DNA from: Candidatus Eisenbergiella stercorigallinarum
GTDB lineage: Bacteria; Bacillota; Clostridia; Lachnospirales; Lachnospiraceae
Assembly: GCA_019120525.1 (NCBI GenBank)
Contig: DWUW01000197.1
Location: 1-5,311, forward strand
Direction of reading: 5' to 3'
DNA length: 5,311 nucleotides
The first letter of the stretch is position 1; each line of letters begins with the position of its first letter. Shown in pieces: positions 1 through 5,268 of the stretch. The notes below the pieces were generated by a model. The model was given only the letters and a program-made list of their open reading frames with translations. It had not been told where the DNA came from and did no database searches. Position numbers and translations under genes: made by a program.

Positions 1-1
1 A

Positions 2-364
2 ACCAATCCGGACGCGGCCATCCGGGGGATCCGCGCGATGAACCGCCCTACGGTGCTGATCGGGGGAGGCTATGACAAGCAGAATGAATACGATGAGTGG
101 ATCGAGGCCTTTGACGGGAAGGTAAAGAAGCTGGTGCTGATCGGCCAGACCCGGGAAAAGATAGCGGCCTGCGCCGCCCGGCACGGGTTTTCCGATTATG
201 TGCTTGCCGATTCCTTTGAGGAATGCATGGATATCTGCGTAAAGAGCGCCAAACCCGGGGACGCGGTCCTTCTTTCCCCGGCCTGCGCGAGCTGGGGCAT
301 GTTTCCCAATTATGAGGTGAGAGGGAAGATGTTCAAGGAATATGTAAATAAGCTGAAGGGGTGA
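2..364 (+). CDS. murD: MurD, UDP-N-acetylmuramoyl-L-alanine--D-glutamate ligase (3' end only)
   Basis: This is the C-terminal 120 residues of MurD, the cytoplasmic ATP-dependent ligase that adds D-glutamate to UDP-MurNAc-L-alanine. The frame is open from base 2, so the gene begins upstream of the window and the Met codon at 38 is internal. The fragment opens with TNPDAA, the conserved element that follows the lysine-containing strand at the start of domain 3. It then has PTVLIGGGYDK (residues 16-26), the LVLIGQT strand (44-50) and the family signature LSPACASWGMF (91-101), followed by a Tyr/Arg-Gly element (NYEVRG) and a FKEYVN helix near the end. LSPACAS lines the D-glutamate site in known MurD structures. 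The typical full length is about 450 residues, so roughly a quarter is present. Its TGA stop overlaps the GTG proposed as the ftsW start (GTGA), suggesting translational coupling. Identity is near certain from the motif set; the ATP-binding central domain is not visible here. Confidence 0.96.
   Translation, partial: TNPDAAIRGIRAMNRPTVLIGGGYDKQNEYDEWIEAFDGKVKKLVLIGQTREKIAACAARHGFSDYVLADSFEECMDICVKSAKPGDAVLLSPACASWGMFPNYEVRGKMFKEYVNKLKG
356..364 (+). promoter_or_regulatory. Probable ribosome binding site for ftsW
   Basis: AAGGGGTGA resembles the AAGGAGGTGA anti-16S consensus with one base missing. It lies 5 bases before the in-frame GTG at 370 but overlaps the GTG at 361. It therefore favours 370 as the ftsW start, unless ftsW is translated by reinitiation from the overlapping murD stop. 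Confidence 0.5.
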
Positions 365-1530
365 AAAGTGTGGCGACCCGAAAAAGAAAAAAACAGGGGG
401 ACTATTTTTTTGATTATACGCTGCTGTTCATCGTCCTGTTCCTGCTGGGGTTTGGGCTGATCATGGTCTACTCTACCAGCTTCTACGACGCGTCGATGAC
501 GGCGAGCCTCAATTATGACGGGGCCTATTACCTGAAGCACCAGGCGATGGCGGCGGTCCTCGGGCTCGCGGCGATGATGGTGGTGTCGCGGATTCCCTAT
601 CATTTCTGGGAACATTTCGCCCTTCTCGGATATCTGGTCTCCGCCGTGCTGATCGCGCTGGTCCTGACGCCTCTCGGCATTACGGCCAACGGCGCGACAC
701 GGTGGCTGAACCTGGGCGTTTCCGTGCAGCCCGCCGAGATCGCCAAGCTCTGTATGATCCTGTTTCTGGCGAGCTTTATCTGCAAGATTGGGAAAGGGAT
801 CCGTTCCTTCCGGGGATTTTTCCTGGTGCTCGCGCTGCCGCTGCCGATCTGCCTCATGGTCTGGCAGATCACGGATAACATGAGTTCCGCCATCATCATC
901 TTCGGGATCGCCTTCCTGATGCTGTTTGTGGCGAGCCCGGAATACAAGCGTTTCCTGCTGCTTGGCGCGGCGGGGATAGCCGTGGCGGTGTTCGCGGTAT
1001 TCGCCATCCTGCAGATGGACAGAATGGGAAACAGCCTGGATTTTAGGAGCAACCGGATCCTGGCCTGGCTGAACCCGGAGCAGTACGCCACGGGAACGGG
1101 ATTCCAGACCCTGCAGTCCCTGTATGCCATCGGTTCCGGCGGCATTTTCGGAAAAGGGCTGGGGCAGTCCATGCAGAAGCTGGGCTTCCTGCCGGAGGCG
1201 CAGAACGACATGATCTTTTCCATCATCTGCGAGGAGCTGGGGCTGTTCGGGGGGATCGCGGTCATCCTGCTGTTCATCCTGCTCTGCTGGCGTTTCATGG
1301 TGATCGCCAACAACGCGTCGGACCTGTTCGGGGCCCTTCTGGTGGTGGGCGTCATGGGACATATCGCCATCCAGGTCATCCTGAATATCGCGGTGGTTAC
1401 CAATACGATCCCGAATACGGGGATTTCCCTGCCGTTTATCAGCTACGGGGGCTCGTCCGTCATGTTCCTTCTCATTGAGATCGGCCTGGTGATGAGCGTG
1501 GCGCGGGGAATCCGGCTGAAGGCAGTCTGA
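361..1530 (+). CDS. ftsW: FtsW, SEDS-family septal peptidoglycan glycosyltransferase
   Basis: This is a polytopic membrane protein of the SEDS family (FtsW/RodA/SpoVE), 389 residues, a normal length. SEDS proteins polymerise lipid II with a partner class B penicillin-binding protein. A basic cytoplasmic tail (KRKK, 8-11) precedes the first membrane segment (about 20-37), and roughly ten hydrophobic segments follow. Family motifs seen are NGATRWLNLG (110-119) with QPAEIAKL (123-130), the large extracellular loop with GIFGKGLGQS (261-270), PEAQNDMIFS (278-287) carrying the presumed catalytic Asp283, EELGLFG (291-297), and PNTGISLPFISYGGSS (351-366). I call it FtsW rather than RodA or SpoVE because it sits between murD and divIB/ftsZ; sequence alone does not separate these perfectly. 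The position usually holding a PDxGT-like motif reads TDNMSSA (171-177). Start choice: GTG at 361 overlaps the murD stop, but GTG at 370 (three residues later) is better spaced from AAGGGGTGA at 356-364, so 370 may be the true start. Confidence 0.95.
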   Translation: MKSVATRKRKKQGDYFFDYTLLFIVLFLLGFGLIMVYSTSFYDASMTASLNYDGAYYLKHQAMAAVLGLAAMMVVSRIPYHFWEHFALLGYLVSAVLIALVLTPLGITANGATRWLNLGVSVQPAEIAKLCMILFLASFICKIGKGIRSFRGFFLVLALPLPICLMVWQITDNMSSAIIIFGIAFLMLFVASPEYKRFLLLGAAGIAVAVFAVFAILQMDRMGNSLDFRSNRILAWLNPEQYATGTGFQTLQSLYAIGSGGIFGKGLGQSMQKLGFLPEAQNDMIFSIICEELGLFGGIAVILLFILLCWRFMVIANNASDLFGALLVVGVMGHIAIQVILNIAVVTNTIPNTGISLPFISYGGSSVMFLLIEIGLVMSVARGIRLKAV

Positions 1531-1590
1531 CAGACACCATGGATCCCGTCCCGGCATAGGATAGGATAGCACTGTCTTGAAAAAAACCGG

Positions 1591-1598
1591 GAAGGTGG
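1591..1598 (+). promoter_or_regulatory. Ribosome binding site for murA
   Basis: GAAGGTGG, one mismatch from GAAGGAGG, ends 4 bases before the TTG at 1603. No ATG or GTG in this frame is better placed, and the MurA family N-terminus (xxxxIRG...L.GEV.I.GSKNA) aligns from this TTG. The site therefore fixes a non-ATG start for murA. Confidence 0.65.
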
Positions 1599-1602
1599 AC
1601 GT

Positions 1603-2853
1603 TTGAAGTCTGTTTATATCCGCGGAAACGCGTCTCTGTACGGCGAAGTGACGATCCAGGGCTCCAAGAACGCGGCGCTGCCGATCATGGCGGCGGCCCT
1701 TCTGGTGCCGGGAGTGTGTGTACTTGAGAATTGCCCCCGAATCTCGGATGTGGAATGTATGTGCCGGATCCTGGAAAGCATTGGCTGCGGGGTCGTAAGG
1801 AAGGGGCGGCAGATCCGCATTGACGCTGCGTCCCTGACGGGAAGTCGGCTGCCGGGGGAATATGTGGCACGCATGCGTTCCTCCGTCATGCTCATGGGGC
1901 CTCTTCTGGGGAGGTTGGGGGAAGTGTCCTTATGCCATCCGGGAGGCTGTGTGATCGGAGACCGGCCGATCGATATGCATATCCGTGCCCTGTCCCGGAT
2001 GGGGGCGTCCTGCAGGGACGACGGGAGCCTGCTTTTCGCCTCTTCCTGCGGGCTCAGGGGGACGCTCATCCGCCTGGATTATCCCAGCGTGGGGGCGACG
2101 GAGAATGTGATCATGGCGGCGGTGCTGGCCGATGGGGTAACCTGTCTGGAAAACTGCGCCCAGGAGCCGGAGATCGCGAGGCTGTGTGAATTTTTGACGT
2201 GCTGCGGCGCGTCGATCGCCCGGAAAGGGCCGGGAAGGCTTATGATCCGCGGGCAGAGTCGGCTGCGGCCCTGCGTCTATACCATCCCCGCGGACCGGAT
2301 CGTGGCGGGAACCTATCTGTGCGCCTGTCTCGCGGCGGGCGGGGAGGTATTTTTGCGGGGAGCGCCTGCCGGAGAAAACGACGCGCTTGAGAAGACGGCG
2401 GAACGGATGGGCGCCGGGCTGGAGCGGACACCGGCCGGGCTTTTGGTAAGGCGGACGGGATCCCTTCTGTCTCCGGGAGAGGTGACGACGGGAAGCTTCC
2501 CTTCCTTCCCCACGGATCTGCAGTCGCCCCTTCTTGCGGCGATGGCGCAGGCGGAGGGAGAGAGCCGCCTGAAAGAAACGGTCTTCAACGGGCGCTTCGG
2601 CGTGGCTGAGGAGCTGAACCGGATGGGGGCGGGGATCACGGTGGAAAAGGACCTTGCCAGGATCCCGGGAGGACGGAAGCTCACGGGCAGGCGGGTCAGG
2701 GCCCGCGAGCTGCGGGGCGGGGCGGCGCTTGTGGTCGCCGGCCTGTGCGCGCGGGGGGATACGCTGGTGGAGAACCGGGGCTATGTGGACAGGGGATATG
2801 AAGATATCTGCCGGGACCTGCGCCTTCTTGGAGCATCTGTCCAGGAGGGCTGA
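1603..2853 (+). CDS. murA: MurA, UDP-N-acetylglucosamine 1-carboxyvinyltransferase
   Basis: MurA transfers enolpyruvyl from phosphoenolpyruvate to UDP-GlcNAc, the first committed step of peptidoglycan synthesis, in the cytoplasm; it is the fosfomycin target. The 416-residue length is typical of this two-domain inside-out alpha/beta family. Key residues fall at almost the same numbers as in E. coli MurA: GSKNA with Lys22-Asn23, the active-site loop HPGGCVIGDRP with Cys116 as the PEP-reacting cysteine (E. coli Cys115), FPTDLQ with Asp305 as the proposed base, and VDRGYE with Arg397. Cys rather than Asp in the loop predicts fosfomycin sensitivity of the enzyme itself. The start is TTG, supported by GAAGGTGG upstream. 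It lies 72 bases after ftsW and 26 bases before divIB, probably in the same transcript. Firmicutes often have two MurA paralogs; which one this is cannot be decided here. It is oddly cysteine-rich (19 Cys). EPSP synthase is related but lacks this Cys loop. Confidence 0.97.
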   Translation: MKSVYIRGNASLYGEVTIQGSKNAALPIMAAALLVPGVCVLENCPRISDVECMCRILESIGCGVVRKGRQIRIDAASLTGSRLPGEYVARMRSSVMLMGPLLGRLGEVSLCHPGGCVIGDRPIDMHIRALSRMGASCRDDGSLLFASSCGLRGTLIRLDYPSVGATENVIMAAVLADGVTCLENCAQEPEIARLCEFLTCCGASIARKGPGRLMIRGQSRLRPCVYTIPADRIVAGTYLCACLAAGGEVFLRGAPAGENDALEKTAERMGAGLERTPAGLLVRRTGSLLSPGEVTTGSFPSFPTDLQSPLLAAMAQAEGESRLKETVFNGRFGVAEELNRMGAGITVEKDLARIPGGRKLTGRRVRARELRGGAALVVAGLCARGDTLVENRGYVDRGYEDICRDLRLLGASVQEG

Positions 2854-2879
2854 GCGGCGGAGGATGGGAAAGAACGGCG

Positions 2880-3746
2880 ATGGACAGAAAAACGGCGAAA
2901 AAAGAATGGAAAACAGGAGGAGGCCTTCTGAGGTCTCCGGAAAAGAGCCGGTTCCGTGTGGTAAACGGCAGGAAAAACAGTTCCCCGCAAAAGGGCGGCG
3001 GGCTGGAGAGCCTCCAGAGAAGGGGCCTCAGGCGCAGGCTCCTGATCCTGGCCGCCTCCCTTGGGATCCCCGCCCTTCTTGCCCTGGTTTTTCTGTTCCT
3101 CCTGCAGTATTTTCATGTGGAAAATATTTATGTGGAGGGAAACCTTCATTATACAAGCGAAGAGATCATCGACATGGTGACGGGGGAGCGGTTTGGGGAC
3201 AATTCCCTTTATCTTTCCTTAAAGTACCGGAATAAGGGCGTTGAGGGCATCCCCTTCATCCAGACCATGGATGTGGACGTGCTTTCTCCGGACACCATCC
3301 GGATCGTGGTCTATGAGAAGACGGTGGCGGGCTATGTGGAATATCTGGACCGGTATATGTATTTTGACAGGGACGGCATCGTGGTCGAGGCCTCCGAGAC
3401 CAAAACGGAGGGGATCCCGGAGATCGCGGGGATCGAATTTTCCCAGGTGGTGCTCTACGAGCCGCTTCCCGTGGAAAACGGAGGGATTTTCAGGGAAATC
3501 CTTTCCATCACCCAGATCCTGTCAAAATACGGCCTGAGCGCGGACAAGATCTATTTTGACGATACGGGGGAAATGACCCTGTATTTCGGCGAAGTGAGGG
3601 CAAAGCTCGGGGACGAGGGCAATATCGAGGAAAAAATGGCAAGGCTTCAGCAGCTTCTGCCGAGCGCGGAGGGGAAGAAAGGGGTGTTCCGTCTGGAGAA
3701 CTATTCCGGAAGCGGGGAAAATGTTTCCTTCGAGCTGGACGGCTGA
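2880..3746 (+). CDS. divIB: DivIB/FtsQ, POTRA-domain cell division protein
   Basis: This is a bitopic divisome protein of 288 residues. DivIB/FtsQ bridges the FtsL-DivIC pair and the septal synthase and helps assemble them; it acts mostly outside the membrane. Visible order: a basic, variable cytoplasmic tail (1-52, ending QRRGLRRR), one membrane segment (about 53-77, rich in Leu/Ala/Val/Phe), then a POTRA domain (about 78-148) starting FHVENIYVEGNLHYTSEEI, which is the classic pattern after the FtsQ membrane helix. The beta domain (about 150-260) includes YMYFDRDGIVVE and IPEIAGI, both typical of FtsQ. It follows murA by 26 bases and precedes ftsZ, the usual place for this gene in dcw clusters. 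The ATG start at 2880 is the only ATG in frame near the beginning, but its Shine-Dalgarno (GGAGG, 2859-2863) is 16 bases away. A start further in, around the AGGAGG tract at 2915, is possible and would still leave the membrane segment intact. Confidence 0.9.
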   Translation: MDRKTAKKEWKTGGGLLRSPEKSRFRVVNGRKNSSPQKGGGLESLQRRGLRRRLLILAASLGIPALLALVFLFLLQYFHVENIYVEGNLHYTSEEIIDMVTGERFGDNSLYLSLKYRNKGVEGIPFIQTMDVDVLSPDTIRIVVYEKTVAGYVEYLDRYMYFDRDGIVVEASETKTEGIPEIAGIEFSQVVLYEPLPVENGGIFREILSITQILSKYGLSADKIYFDDTGEMTLYFGEVRAKLGDEGNIEEKMARLQQLLPSAEGKKGVFRLENYSGSGENVSFELDG

Positions 3747-3757
3747 CGTCCGTTTTT
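3736..3757 (+). terminator. Weak intrinsic terminator-like hairpin at the divIB stop codon
   Basis: GGACG (3737-3741) pairs with CGTCC (3747-3751) around a GCTGA loop that contains the divIB TGA stop, with one extra T-G wobble pair outside. It is followed almost at once by TTTTT (3753-3757). The five GC-rich pairs make it short for a strong terminator, so it is probably leaky or attenuating. Its position just before a separate ftsZ promoter fits partial insulation of ftsZ from the upstream operon. Confidence 0.4.
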
Positions 3758-3781
3758 GCGCAGAAAAGTGAAAAAAAGAGG

Positions 3782-3810
3782 TTGCTTTATCCGTAAAATA
3801 ATTATATGAT
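3782..3810 (+). promoter_or_regulatory. Sigma-A type promoter for ftsZ
   Basis: TTGCTT (3782-3787) and TATGAT (3805-3810) are separated by exactly 17 bases. They match the housekeeping consensus TTGACA/TATAAT at 4 of 6 and 5 of 6 positions. The spacer and upstream flank are A/T-rich (a run of A at 3770-3777 could act as an UP-like element), in contrast to the GC-rich surroundings. Transcription would start near 3817, leaving a leader of about 33 bases before the TTG start of ftsZ. This is the best promoter seen in the window. Confidence 0.75.
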
Positions 3811-3834
3811 AGGAACAGTGAAGCTTATCTGAAA

Positions 3835-3841
3835 AAGGAGG
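3835..3841 (+). promoter_or_regulatory. Strong ribosome binding site for ftsZ
   Basis: AAGGAGG is a perfect Shine-Dalgarno core, 8 bases before the TTG at 3850. It decides the start: the first ATG in this frame is far inside the conserved GTP-binding fold, and the FtsZ N-terminus (LEI..) aligns from the TTG. AAAGG (3834-3838) can pair with CCTTT (3847-3851), which includes part of the start codon, so a small hairpin could compete with ribosome binding. Confidence 0.85.
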
Positions 3842-3849
3842 AAAAACCT

Positions 3850-5076
3850 TTGCTGGAAATTAAGTCAAATGATGCTGAGTCTTCCGCAAGGATCATAGTG
3901 ATCGGCGTAGGCGGAGCGGGCAATAATGCTGTGAATAGAATGATCGATGAAAAGATCGACGGAGTGGAATTTATCGGAGTCAATACGGACAGGCAGGCGC
4001 TTCAGCTCTGCAAGGCGCCCAGGCTTTTGCAGATCGGCGAAAAGCTGACGAAGGGGCTCGGCGCGGGCGCCAAGCCCGAGGTGGGACAGAAGGCCGCGGA
4101 GGAAAGCACGGATGAGATCACCAACGCCCTTACCGGCGCGGATATGGTGTTTGTCACCTGCGGCATGGGAGGCGGGACCGGAACGGGAGCCGCTCCTGTT
4201 ATCGCGGGGATCGCGAAGGAAATGGGGATCCTGACTGTCGGCGTGGTGACCAAGCCCTTCCGTTTTGAGGCGAGGACGCGTATGACCAACGCGCTGAGCG
4301 GGATCGAGCGGCTGAAGAACAGCGTGGATACGCTGATCGTGATCCCGAATGACAAGATCCTTGAGATCGTGGACCGCAGGACCACCATGCCGGAAGCGCT
4401 CAAGAAGGCGGATGAGGTCCTTCAGCAGGGTGTCCAGGGAATCACGGACCTGATCAATGTACCCGCTGTCATCAACCTGGATTTCGCGGATGTGCAGACG
4501 GTCATGAAGGACAAGGGCATCGCCCATATCGGCATCGGCCACGGCAAGGGAGACGACAAGGCCAGCGAGGCGGTCAAGATGGCTGTGGAAAGCCCGCTGC
4601 TTGAGACGACCATCGCAGGCGCGACGGATGTGATCATCAACGTCAGCGGCGATATTTCCATGTATGACGCGGACGACGCGGCGAGCTATGTGCAGCAGCT
4701 TACCGGCGATGATGTGAATATTATTTTCGGGGCCATGTATGACGATACCACGCCGGATACCTGCACGATCACGGTGATCGCGACAGGACTGGAGGACAGG
4801 GCGCTGAACCAGCAGCAGTCCGGCAGGATCGCTTCCTCCTTCAGCGTGAAGCCTTCCATCGGCGGCGTGAAGCAGGTCCAGCCGAATGTGGCGGCAAGGA
4901 ACTACCATCCCACCCAGGGAAGTGCGTCCATGCAGCAGCGTCCGGCGGCCCAGCAGCCGAGGCCTTCCGTGCAGCAGCCGTCCCAGGGGCTGAACGGGAT
5001 CCGCAGGCCGGGAAACCTGAGGAGCAACGTGGAAGAAAAGACGCTGAAGATCCCGGATTTCCTGCAGAAGAAATAA
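3850..5076 (+). CDS. ftsZ: FtsZ, tubulin-like cell division GTPase
   Basis: FtsZ polymerises with GTP into the cytoplasmic Z ring that recruits the divisome. The 408 residues are normal for the family. Domains seen: the GTPase Rossmann fold from about residue 12 with GVGGAGNNAVNRM (19-31) and NTDRQAL (45-51), the tubulin signature GGGTGTG (107-113), FEARTR (139-144) near the guanine pocket, and the T7 synergy loop NLDFADV (209-215) whose Asp211 and Asp214 complete the active site of the neighbouring subunit. The C-terminal domain runs to about 316. It is followed by a disordered Gln/Pro-rich linker (about 319-395) and the conserved tail EKTLKIPDFLQKK (396-408), which contains the IPDFL core that binds membrane tethers and regulators. 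The start is TTG, supported by a perfect AAGGAGG. It has its own promoter and is followed by a terminator, so it can be expressed as a single gene. No ftsA lies next to it, so its membrane anchor is encoded elsewhere. Confidence 0.99.
   Translation: MLEIKSNDAESSARIIVIGVGGAGNNAVNRMIDEKIDGVEFIGVNTDRQALQLCKAPRLLQIGEKLTKGLGAGAKPEVGQKAAEESTDEITNALTGADMVFVTCGMGGGTGTGAAPVIAGIAKEMGILTVGVVTKPFRFEARTRMTNALSGIERLKNSVDTLIVIPNDKILEIVDRRTTMPEALKKADEVLQQGVQGITDLINVPAVINLDFADVQTVMKDKGIAHIGIGHGKGDDKASEAVKMAVESPLLETTIAGATDVIINVSGDISMYDADDAASYVQQLTGDDVNIIFGAMYDDTTPDTCTITVIATGLEDRALNQQQSGRIASSFSVKPSIGGVKQVQPNVAARNYHPTQGSASMQQRPAAQQPRPSVQQPSQGLNGIRRPGNLRSNVEEKTLKIPDFLQKK
4933..4980 (+). repeat. CAGCAG-type units encoding Gln/Pro repeats in the FtsZ linker
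   Basis: Short CAGCAG units followed by C/G-rich bases recur at 4933, 4951 and 4972, with another CAGCAGCAG at 4810-4818. They encode Gln-Gln-Arg/Pro steps of the disordered FtsZ linker (QQRP, QQPRP, QQPS). Spacings of 18 and 21 bases keep the frame. Such in-frame units can change in number by slippage, which would alter linker length without breaking the protein. They are imperfect and could simply reflect residue composition. Confidence 0.45.
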
Positions 5077-5146
5077 TTGACCGGAAGCGGACGCCGCTGC
5101 CCGGGGCATTTGACGGAATTTCACAGTGGAGAGAGACTCATACATA
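5077..5146 (+). other. Intergenic sequence after ftsZ, no gene seen
   Basis: This stretch has no ATG on the + strand and no coding pattern. It contains a small inverted repeat, AGCGG (5086-5090) with CCGCT (5094-5098), around a 3-base loop. A TTGACG at 5110-5115 looks like a -35 element, but no matching -10 lies 16-18 bases downstream. It reads as the 3' untranslated end of the ftsZ transcript. Confidence 0.5.
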
Positions 5147-5178
5147 GAGCGGAGCGGATCATCGGCTCCGCTTCTTTC
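5147..5178 (+). terminator. Intrinsic terminator after ftsZ
   Basis: AGCGGAGC (5148-5155) and GCTCCGCT (5165-5172) are a perfect 8-base inverted repeat around a 9-base loop, with a further G-T wobble at 5147/5173. The 3' side runs into TTCTTTC. A GC-rich stem followed directly by a T-rich tract is the standard Rho-independent layout. It lies 71 bases after the ftsZ stop and about 95 bases before the next start, so it probably ends the ftsZ transcript. The T tract is broken by a C, so some readthrough is likely. Confidence 0.7.
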
Positions 5179-5181
5179 ATA

Positions 5182-5220
5182 GGCCGGGATATTTCCGGCT
5201 CCCGCCTGTGAGGGAAGGCG
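5182..5220 (+). other. Two further inverted repeats upstream of the last gene
   Basis: GGCCGGGA (5182-5189) can pair with TTTCCGGCT (within 5193-5200) around a 3-base loop, giving 8 pairs of which two are G-T. Just after it, CGCCT (5203-5207) can pair with AGGCG (5216-5220) around an 8-base loop. Neither is followed by a T run, so they do not look like terminators. If transcription of the next gene starts upstream, they would fold in its leader. I do not recognise a known riboswitch or T-box element. Confidence 0.35.
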
Positions 5221-5254
5221 CTGCACGGAAGACGCGTACACTTTTAACAGGAAA

Positions 5255-5263
5255 AGAGGTAGG
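5255..5263 (+). promoter_or_regulatory. Ribosome binding site for the last gene
   Basis: AGAGGTAGG, close to the AAGGAGGTG consensus, ends 5 bases before the ATG at 5269 (AGAGGT itself ends 8 bases before it). It supports a genuine translation start there, although only 43 bases of the frame are in the window. Confidence 0.55.
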
Positions 5264-5268
5264 AAAGC

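Noticed and set aside
1525..1535. GTCTGACAGAC palindrome at the ftsW stop codon
   Set aside because: The arms are separated by one base, so it cannot form an RNA hairpin, has no T run, and is short enough to arise by chance.
310..1572. A 420-codon open frame on the minus strand opposite ftsW
   Set aside because: The product is a low-complexity His/Asp/Gln/Arg-rich string, the typical antisense image of a membrane protein gene, and it covers a clear ftsW with all family motifs.
1577..1600. TTGAAA as a promoter -35 element for murA
   Set aside because: The position 17 bases downstream falls in GC-rich Shine-Dalgarno sequence with no -10 match, so murA is more likely transcribed from upstream.
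2654..3235. A 193-codon + strand frame spanning the murA/divIB junction, including an ATG at 2864 touching GGAGG
   Set aside because: The GGAGG directly abuts that ATG with no spacing, the product is Gly/Pro/Arg-rich without family features, and it overlaps the well-supported murA end and divIB in other frames.
5110..5146. TTGACG as a -35 box for a promoter of the downstream gene
   Set aside because: No acceptable -10 hexamer lies at 16-18 bases; the nearest TACATA is 25 bases away. The intrinsic terminator would also follow at once.
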